Below, one piece after another: positions 57,671 to 64,000 of a stretch of DNA of 64,000 nt (position 1 is the first letter of the stretch; every line of letters starts with the position of its first letter). A model generated the notes under the pieces. The model was not told the origin of the DNA. It ran no database searches and was given only the letters and a program-made list of their open reading frames with translations. The translations under genes and the position numbers were made by a program. The stretch is from NCBI GenBank assembly GCA_000727475.1, contig KL647321.1, positions 451,536-515,535 of the forward strand. Reading direction: 5' to 3'. The DNA comes from Sarcocystis neurona (lineage: Eukaryota > Apicomplexa > Conoidasida > Eucoccidiorida > Sarcocystidae).

Positions 57671-58393
57671 TTACCATACACCCCTGCTGCCTGCTGCTAC
57701 CGAACAGGACGGCCGGAGTCCTGGTGCAGCTGCAGCCGTCACGACGCGTTCCTCAGGCGGAGAAGCACACCGCACGAGGCAGAGTTCCGCAGCTAATTCT
57801 TCAACAGCAAGAACAACAGGGAAACTGCCACTCCACGAATAGCGCTGGCAGCTGCAGAAGGAGAGCAGCAACACAACAGCAGCATCAGCAGCAACTCCAG
57901 CGTAGCAGAGACGGCAGCAGCAGAAACGACAGCAGCGACAGAAGCTGCGACAGCAGCAGTGACTGTGGCAGCACCAGCAGCAGCAGCGGCAGCGGCAGCA
58001 GCAGTGGCGAGAGCAGCAGCAGCGACAGCAGCAGCAACAGGGGCAGTGTGACTGCAGCACCAACAGCAGCGACAGCGGGGGCGACTGCAGTCGCATCAGC
58101 ACTGACTGCCGCAGCGACCGCAGCAGCAACAGCGGCAGCAGTTCATGAGAAGAGCGTTGTGTGTCTTGTCTTTCCTGGCCCTGTTGGTTGGCGACCGCAT
58201 GGAGGAGGAGCACTGTGCCGTCGTTCTTCCTTTCGCTGCCGTCGCGGTTCCTCCTCTTCTCAGCCCGCTGCTGCTGCTGCTTCTGAGCACGTTGACTGCC
58301 GCGGCCGACAACCGGGGGAGGGAGACGCGCGCAGCCCTGGGGAGCAGCTAGCTCGTAGACAGTTGCACAGCTACGTTGCAGAGTCAAGAGCAG
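57671..58393 (-). CDS. Candidate minus-strand exon, unknown product
   Basis: Strong acceptor (cttccttcgcggtgtgtttcag) at 58394. The frame reads LLLTLQRSCATVYELAAPQG, then Gln/Lys/Arg-rich sequence, HAVANQQGQERQDTQRSSHE, a Ser/Cys/Arg low-complexity run and finally FPVVLAVEELAAELCLV. It is open to 57671, where GTGTATGG could act as a donor. No family is recognised, and a plus-strand frame overlaps it. Confidence 0.35.
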   Translation of the reverse strand: MLLTLQRSCATVYELAAPQGCARLPPPVVGRGSQRAQKQQQQRAEKRRNRDGSERKNDGTVLLLHAVANQQGQERQDTQRSSHELLPLLLLRSLRQSVLMRLQSPPLSLLLVLQSHCPCCCCCRCCCSRHCCCRCRCCCWCCHSHCCCRSFCRCCRFCCCRLCYAGVAADAAVVLLLSFCSCQRYSWSGSFPVVLAVEELAAELCLVRCASPPEERVVTAAAAPGLRPSCSVAAGSRGVW

Positions 58394-58479
58394 CTGAAAC
58401 ACACCGCGAAGGAAGAACAAGAGAAACGGACCGAAAGGAAGACGGCAGCTGGGAGAGATGGGAAAGCGACACATCCTCG

Positions 58480-59560
58480 GCCTGCCTGCGTTCTCTCGGT
58501 ACTTTCCTGCAGCCTGCAGACCCTACAAACACTAAATCTTCCGTCCTTCTTCAAATATTCCTCGCGCGAAGTCACCGGCCCACTTCTTCCCCTCCCTCGC
58601 CCGCTCGCTCTCCGTCTCTCCCGCTCTTTCTCTTCCCCGTCCTTCCCCTCTCTTTTACGCCCCCTGCACCCTTTTGCCTGCGGATCGCTGCCGGTCCTCC
58701 GTAAGTCCTTCAACGCCTTCTCGAAGAAAACGAGGTGGAGGAGGAAAAACACCCCTTCCTTCCTTTCCTTCCCATACTCGACTCATTTCCCCGCCTTGTC
58801 CTCCGTCAGCCTTGTCCTCGGTCAGCGTTGTCGTCCGTCAGCCCGTCCCCTCCGTCTCTCGGCATTTTCTCTTCCTTCTGTCTCCGTCTCTCTTGTTCGC
58901 GCCTTCCACTTTCCTCTCCGTCTCGTTGCTGCTCGCTTCTCCTTCGCGTGCCTTTTCCTCTGCCCATCCATCCCACTTTTCTTCCCGTTCCCCTCCCACG
59001 GTCCCTTCGTCCGTCTCCCGCCCGCACTTCCCCTTCCTATTCGCCGTCTCGCACTTCTGCCTCCTCTCAACGCCAACTTCTTCTTCTTGCTGCTGCCGCT
59101 CTCTTCGCTATTCTCGTCTGCTCTTCTTCGTCTTCGCCTGCCCCTCCTCCGGAGACGCTTCTCCGCGTTTCTCCGTCCCTCTGTGGTGTTCCCCCTCCGG
59201 TCTTCTGCTGCTGCTTCCTCCTCCTCGGCCTCTGCTGCTGCGCCTGCTGTGCGTCGCATCTCCGGTCTTCTTTGCGTTGTCGCCTTCGCAGCCCCCTCCT
59301 GCCAAGGCAGCTTTCCGTGAGGCGTGTTCTTCGTGGCTTTTCCACGTGCTCCTCTTGAAGAGGCCACGACTTCCCTCCATGCTCCCCGACAGACGCCGAC
59401 TAGCCTCCTGCTGACGAAAACTTCTCCCGCAGCTGCTCCTCCTCTCCGCTGCTCCTTCTGGCATTCCCGCCTCTGCCCCTCGCCATCCATCTTCTTCCGT
59501 CCCCTTCTTCACTTCCCCTTGCCCTACCCGAGTCACCCAAGCGTCCTCTGACATACCGCG
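58480..59560. other. 1.1-kb pyrimidine-rich tract (plus strand)
   Basis: CCTTCC, CTCTCC and TCTTC steps dominate for about 1.1 kb, with very few purine clusters. Similar tracts lie upstream of exons on the coding strand in RMC1 and RAB18, so this one may be the 3' part of an intron of a plus-strand gene. Confidence 0.6.
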
Positions 59561-59576
59561 AGAAGCAACTCACTCG

Positions 59577-59608
59577 TAGTAGTAGTAGTATTAGTAGTAG
59601 TAGTAGTA
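59577..59608. repeat. TAG trinucleotide microsatellite
   Basis: (TAG)n broken once by TAT, about ten units, closely resembling the array at 3898-3960. Confidence 0.9.
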
Positions 59609-59759
59609 TGCGGTCTTCTTCTTCTCAGTCGGCCTTCCTGTCTGTCCTTCTCTGAGTGTCCGTCTCCCCTTCGTCCTCCCTTTCTTTCGTGTTTTGGTCG
59701 ACTTCTGTCCTCCCCCGTCTATGCTTTTTCTCTGCTGGTATCTCTCTCTGTCTCTCCAG

Positions 59760-60210
59760 ATATGTGTATGTGTGTGGGACCCATCCTTGCTGCTGTTGTT
59801 TATGTAGGGAGAAAAGAGACGGTTGACAACGTCCTTTCCTCTTGTGCGGCTCTGTCGCGTGCTCTGCTGCTGCTTCTCCTGTGCTGCTGCTTCTGCGGTG
59901 GACCTCCTGCCGGCCCACACCTCGTGCTGCTCTTCCCTCACCGTGGCGCTGCTGCAGTTGCTGCTGCTGCTGCCTTCAGCTTGCGCGGCTGCTGCTGTTC
60001 CTGCTGCGCTGCCGCCGCGGTGTTGCTGCTGCAGGTCGCTCTGAGACGTCTCCCACCCGCTGCAGGGCAGTCTTCTTCGTCGGCTCCGGGGACCCCGTGG
60101 AACAGCGAAACTTTTGCGGCAGAAACAAAACGAATTGCCGCTTCTGCTGCTCGGCAGCACAGCCGCCTTCTTTCTCAGTCTCTTCCCTCTCCAGAACTAT
60201 ATATAGACGT
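59760..60210. other. Possible exon, strand undecided
   Basis: Plus strand: acceptor ttgctgctgttgtttatgtag at 59807 followed by an open frame, and a second frame ending SSSSAPGTPWNSETFAAETK. Minus strand: acceptor ttttgtttctgccgcaaaag near 60108 followed by a Gln/Ser-rich frame with GKDVVNRLFSPYIN. Either could be coding. Confidence 0.3.
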
Positions 60211-60780
60211 ATATATATGTGTATACACACATTAGTACATGTATAGATACGTATACAGTATGTGTGTAAGTGCTTCCATAAGTGCCTGCACCAGTATATA
60301 TATATATATTTGTAGATATAGACGTGTTTCTTCCCTACATAGATATATGTGTACCTACGTCCATACATATATATATATATCATTGTAGATGTAGGTCAGT
60401 TTCTTCCATACATATATATATATATGCCTGTGTAAGTGTATGTGCGTATATATATATATATTTATATATAGGCATGTATATGTTTGTTTCTTCCTTAGTA
60501 CGTATATATGTTGACATCTGTACCCATCTATACGTACGAGTTCCTCTGTACTTTATTCCTCACAACTTTATACGTATATATATGTATATATATATGTATG
60601 TATACGTATATATTGGCCTACGTACATAGTAGGAACGTCCACCATACTCTCCGGTTTCTCAGCTCATATACAAATATATATGTATATATATATATATGTG
60701 TTCGTATGTCTACGTATGAAGGTTATACAACTATATATAATGTATATATGTATATAATATATATATGCCTATATGAATGA
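60190..60780. repeat. TA/GTATAT microsatellite
   Basis: TATATATA runs separated by GTTTCTTCC boxes. The phrase GTTTCTTCC(A/C)TA recurs at about 60331, 60393 and 60485. Confidence 0.85.
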
Positions 60781-60822
60781 AGCTTTGGTAGTTTCTTGGT
60801 GCTGATGCCTGTCGCATGCAGA

Positions 60823-61117
60823 CTAAACATTAAGACGTAATACTGGTTGGCGAATTACTTTTTTTACGGTGGAATTCTGCGTAGTTTCCTTTCTCTTCCT
60901 TTCTCTCTCTCTCTGCAGCAGCAGGGCTGCAGCTGCGGCGTACCCCCTCCTGCTGCTGCTGTTGCTGCTGCTGTTGCTGCTGCAGCGTGTGTTGCTACGC
61001 GCTGCTGGTTTGTGTGGGCTCGCGCAGTCAGAAGGTGGTTGCTCGGCAGCAAGTATGTCAGCAAGAGTAGCAGCCCTTCGTGAAGCAGCAGGGGCAGCCA
61101 ACAAACCACCTGCAGCA
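60823..61117 (-). CDS. Candidate last exon of a minus-strand gene
   Basis: Acceptor cggttttcccgtctcatacgctgctgcag at 61118, then GGLLAAPAASRRAATLADIL, AAEQPPSDCASPHKPAA, a Ser/Asn-rich run and a basic tail ending VIRQPVLRLNV before a TAG. It overlaps the 5' end of the plus-strand frame by at most a few codons if that protein starts at 61122. Function unknown. Confidence 0.35.
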
Positions 61118-61121
61118 GCGT

Positions 61122-64000
61122 ATGAGACGGGAAAACCGCTGCAGCAGCAGCAGCAGATGGGTGAACAGCTACAGCCGTAAGAACAGCAGACGCGGCAGCA
61201 GACAGCAGGCAAAAAGCGGCAGCAGGCAAAAATCGGCGGCCGGCGCAACGAGAGGGCCACTGAGAGGAGCAGCAGACAGAGGCAGCGGGCAACCGCAGCG
61301 GAAGGAAGAAGGCAGCCACAACAGCAGCGGTGCCACCGGCGACAGCGGCGGCGACGGCAGTAGAAGCAGCAAGACGAGGAGCAGCAGGAGGAGCGGGACG
61401 CGAAGAAGTGCAGCAGCAGTTCAGGCAATAGCCGCAGCAGCTGCAGCAGCAACAGCGTTGCAGCAGCATCACAGCCTTCGGCGGAGAGGAGCAGCAGCGG
61501 CGCGGCAGCGGGCACTGCAGAAGAGGGGGCAGCAGCGCGGCCAGAAACAGCAGCAGCGTCCACAGGACAGAGCAGCAGCCACGCAGCCAAAACCAGCACC
61601 AGCGGCCCCCGCGGCCGAGGCGACAGCAGCAGCAGGACGACAGCAGCAGCAGCGGCCGGGGGGCGGGCCGGCAGACAGGCGCGCCAAGAGCGGGAACAGC
61701 GCGATGGAGCGTGTGTATTCTGGTGAAGCGCTGCTGGCAGCGCGCTGCAGTTCCCCGTCGCCCGTTGTGGGGTCTGCTGCTGCGTGGAATAGTAGCACGT
61801 CTGACAGCAGCAGCAGCAGTTTCGACAACGGCAGCAGCGGCAGTTCTGATCGCAGCAGCAGCGCGGACAAGAGTGATTCAACGGCCATGGAGGGAAGACG
61901 CGGCCACAGCAGCTGCAGCAGCACCATCAGCAGCTGCAGCAACATGAGCAGCAGCGTCAGCATCAGCAGCAGTGTCCGCGTCAGCAGCAGCGTCAGCGTC
62001 AGCAGCACTGCCGCAAGGAGCAGCAGAAGTCTCTCCGGCGACAGCAGCAGCAGCAGCAAAGAAAGACACGAAGCGCTCAAGGATCCCCTGCCCGTCTTCA
62101 GGATAGAGAAGCAAGTCGCAGCAGGAGGAAAACTAGAAGGAGAAGAAGCAGTAGCAGCAGGAAAACAAGAACCTGCAGCAGCAGGAAAAGAAGAGGCTGC
62201 AGCAGCAGAAGAGGAAGAACCGGCAGCAGGAGAAGAAAAAAGGGACGCAGCAGCGCGAGCAGGAGAACAATCAGCAAGAGGAGGAGGAGAGGCAGCAGCG
62301 GCAGGGGCATGTGAGCCAGGAACAGCAGTTCCTGCTGGAGGAGAAAAAGGTCAAGATTCAGCAGCATCAGCGGGCCGTGGCGGTGATGAAGGAGAAGGAG
62401 AAGTGAAAGGAAAAAGTGAAGCAGATGCAGAACCAGTAGCAGCAGGTGCTGCAGGAGCAGCAGAAAGAGAAACGAGCGCTGCAGCAGCAGTAGAAGACCG
62501 AGCGTCAGTAGGCAACGCCAACGCATACTCAGCAGCAATGGCAGCAGGATACGAAGGGAACGGTTTTGCTGCTGCTTTTGCTGCTTCACGCAGTGAGAAA
62601 GAAGTCGACAAAGGCACACAGGCAGCAGACCCCACACATGAAGAAGCAGCAGTGGCAGCAATACCAGCGAGTCCTCAAAGGGCTACTGTCTGTACAGCAG
62701 ATGCTGCAGCAGAACGTCTGTCGGCGGCCCCAATTTCTGCTGCTGCTGCTGCTTCGTCTCCTCCAGCCCCTGGCTGTGTGAAGGAGATACTGCCGAGCAA
62801 AAGTGCCGCAGCAGGAGCAGCGACAGCGGCCGCAGGGAAGTCTGTCAGGAATGCTACCCCACGCAGGCGGAACGACAGCAGCAGCGCGGAAGGCCAGGAG
62901 GACGAGGCAGATAGCAACAGCAGCAGCCGCAATGACGCAGACAAAAGAAGCAGTAGTAGCAGTGTGGAAGAGAAGGAGAAAGGGCAGGAGAAGACAGGCG
63001 ACGGCAGCAGCAGTAGCTATGAGAATCAAGAAGAGAGCAGCAATCGCAGCAGCAAAGACACCGAGGAAGACGGCAGCCGCAGTTCCAGCAAGAAGAAACA
63101 GGAGGTGGGTAGAAACAGCTGCAACAGCAGCAAAGAGAAGGAGAGGGAGAAAGAAGGGGAGAGATCTAAGAGCAGCAGCAGCCCGAAGGAGGAGGAGGAA
63201 GACCGTGGCAGCAGCGGGAAGGAGACCAGCAGCACTGGGACCGAGAGCAGCAGCAGCGGCAAAGAAGAAGAGGAAAGGAGCCGAAGCAACCACACGAAGA
63301 AGCTCGAAGAAAATGAAGACAACAGCGGCAGCGTCCGGCAACAAGAAGAGGAGGGCAGCCGCAGTCCCGGTTCCCCGCAGGAGAAAAGCAGCAGTCGCAG
63401 TTGCTCGCAGGGGAAAAGCCGCAGCAGCGCATGCAGCGCCGCGCAGCGCGACAGCAGCACTCCACGCCAGCGAAAGGAACACGACCGCAGCACCAGCAGA
63501 GGAGAGAGGCAGGAGAGCGACAGAAACGGCAGCGCAGCAGCAGAGATTGCAAGCCTAATCGTAGGCCAGCAGACAATAGCAGATCTTGCTGCTGCTTGTG
63601 CTGCTTCGGGCGGTTGTGTTCACGCGAAAACCCCACAGCAGCGCCAGAAGACGCAAGACCACCAGCAGAAGGAGCAAGAGCAGCAGCAGGAGCCAAAACA
63701 GCAGGAGGAGGCAGCGCAGCTGAGGGACGCCCAGCAGCGAGAGCAACAGGACGTGGGATTGGCTCTGCAGCAGAGGGAGCGGCAGCGCAGGGAAGAGGAG
63801 GAGACGCCGAAGCAGCAGAAGAAAGAGGAGCAGCAGCAGGAGGGACAGGAGAAGGCGAAGAGGCCGCAGCAGGAGAACGAGAAGGAGACGAAGGGACGGC
63901 AGGGCAACGAGAAAGAAGAACAGCAGCAGGAGGGGAAGAAGCAGCAGCTGGAAAAGGAGAAGGAGAAAGAGCAGCAGCAGGAGGGGAAGAAGCAGCAGCT
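61122..64000 (+). CDS. Large Ser/Ala/Glu/Gln-rich protein, cut by the window edge
   Basis: From the codon after a TAG at 61068 the plus strand has about 977 codons with no stop to the window end. Segments of ordinary complexity are AMERVYSGEALLAARCSS, KERHEALKDPLPVFRIEKQ, ANAYSAAMAAGYEGNGFAAA and AEIASLIVGQQTIADLAAA. Between them are Ser/Asn runs, Ala/Glu runs, a highly charged Ser/Lys/Glu section (62880-63330) and, at the end, a Gln/Lys/Glu-rich probable coiled coil with a duplicated EQQQEGKKQQL. No signal peptide or known domain is seen. ATG at 61122 is the first; 61704 and 61887 (acggccATGG) are alternatives. Confidence 0.65.
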   Translation, partial: MRRENRCSSSSRWVNSYSRKNSRRGSRQQAKSGSRQKSAAGATRGPLRGAADRGSGQPQRKEEGSHNSSGATGDSGGDGSRSSKTRSSRRSGTRRSAAAVQAIAAAAAAATALQQHHSLRRRGAAAARQRALQKRGQQRGQKQQQRPQDRAAATQPKPAPAAPAAEATAAAGRQQQQRPGGGPADRRAKSGNSAMERVYSGEALLAARCSSPSPVVGSAAAWNSSTSDSSSSSFDNGSSGSSDRSSSADKSDSTAMEGRRGHSSCSSTISSCSNMSSSVSISSSVRVSSSVSVSSTAARSSRSLSGDSSSSSKERHEALKDPLPVFRIEKQVAAGGKLEGEEAVAAGKQEPAAAGKEEAAAAEEEEPAAGEEKRDAAARAGEQSARGGGEAAAAGACEPGTAVPAGGEKGQDSAASAGRGGDEGEGEVKGKSEADAEPVAAGAAGAAERETSAAAAVEDRASVGNANAYSAAMAAGYEGNGFAAAFAASRSEKEVDKGTQAADPTHEEAAVAAIPASPQRATVCTADAAAERLSAAPISAAAAASSPPAPGCVKEILPSKSAAAGAATAAAGKSVRNATPRRRNDSSSAEGQEDEADSNSSSRNDADKRSSSSSVEEKEKGQEKTGDGSSSSYENQEESSNRSSKDTEEDGSRSSSKKKQEVGRNSCNSSKEKEREKEGERSKSSSSPKEEEEDRGSSGKETSSTGTESSSSGKEEEERSRSNHTKKLEENEDNSGSVRQQEEEGSRSPGSPQEKSSSRSCSQGKSRSSACSAAQRDSSTPRQRKEHDRSTSRGERQESDRNGSAAAEIASLIVGQQTIADLAAACAASGGCVHAKTPQQRQKTQDHQQKEQEQQQEPKQQEEAAQLRDAQQREQQDVGLALQQRERQRREEEETPKQQKKEEQQQEGQEKAKRPQQENEKETKGRQGNEKEEQQQEGKKQQLEKEKEKEQQQEGKKQQ

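Noticed and set aside
58145..58351. Plus-strand start MRRALCVLSFLALLVGDR resembling a signal peptide
   Set aside because: The following sequence is low complexity and the minus strand has a better-supported exon with a strong acceptor.

Overview
The window looks like nuclear DNA of a coccidian apicomplexan, most likely an Eimeria species. The evidence is the very high density of (CAG/CTG)n on both strands, in exons and introns alike, the long runs of single amino acids (Gln, Ala, Ser, Glu) in otherwise conserved proteins, kilobase stretches of TA-rich microsatellite, and GT-AG introns in conserved eukaryotic trafficking genes. That repeat style is known for Eimeria; the species cannot be told. 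There is no operon structure, no bacterial gene organisation and no CRISPR array. Most long open frames are by-products of triplet repeats, which stay open in several frames at once, so I called genes by splice signals plus recognisable protein blocks.

Left part (1-6871): repeat-poor sequence with no gene I can name, one possible degenerate transposase/integrase remnant (about 4.2-4.4 kb) and a short TAG microsatellite.

6872-26584, minus strand: one giant gene, reconstructed here from nine exons, encoding an RMC1/Mic1-domain protein (in animals the third subunit of the Mon1-Ccz1 exchange factor for Rab7). Order, strand and most splice phases agree and the conserved blocks align collinearly with human RMC1, but homopolymer insertions take the predicted length to about 2,200 residues against roughly 650 in human. 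One exon carries an apparent one-base frame break in an 11-base C run.

26585-38554: CTG-rich low-complexity DNA, 15-bp and AVADAE-type minisatellites, then a repeat-poor stretch (31.5-36 kb) with duplicated segments and three minus-strand candidate exons of unknown product.

38555-49732, minus strand: a second trafficking gene, RAB18. Four exons with exact splice phases cover all GTPase motifs (P-loop, DTAGQ, NKID, ETSAK); introns are 1.9, 4.6 and 4.1 kb and hold microsatellites, tandem repeats, a tRNA-Pro fragment and facing TATC/GATA arrays. The C-terminal prenylation exon was not found.

49733-61117: CAG-rich and TA-rich DNA with several weakly supported exons on either strand. 61071-64000, plus strand: about 977 codons without a stop, running off the right edge, encoding a Ser/Ala/Glu/Gln-rich protein of unknown function.

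Both named genes act in Rab-controlled membrane traffic: RMC1 at the late endosome/vacuole, Rab18 at the ER and lipid droplets. Their proximity is probably incidental, since eukaryotic neighbours are rarely co-regulated.
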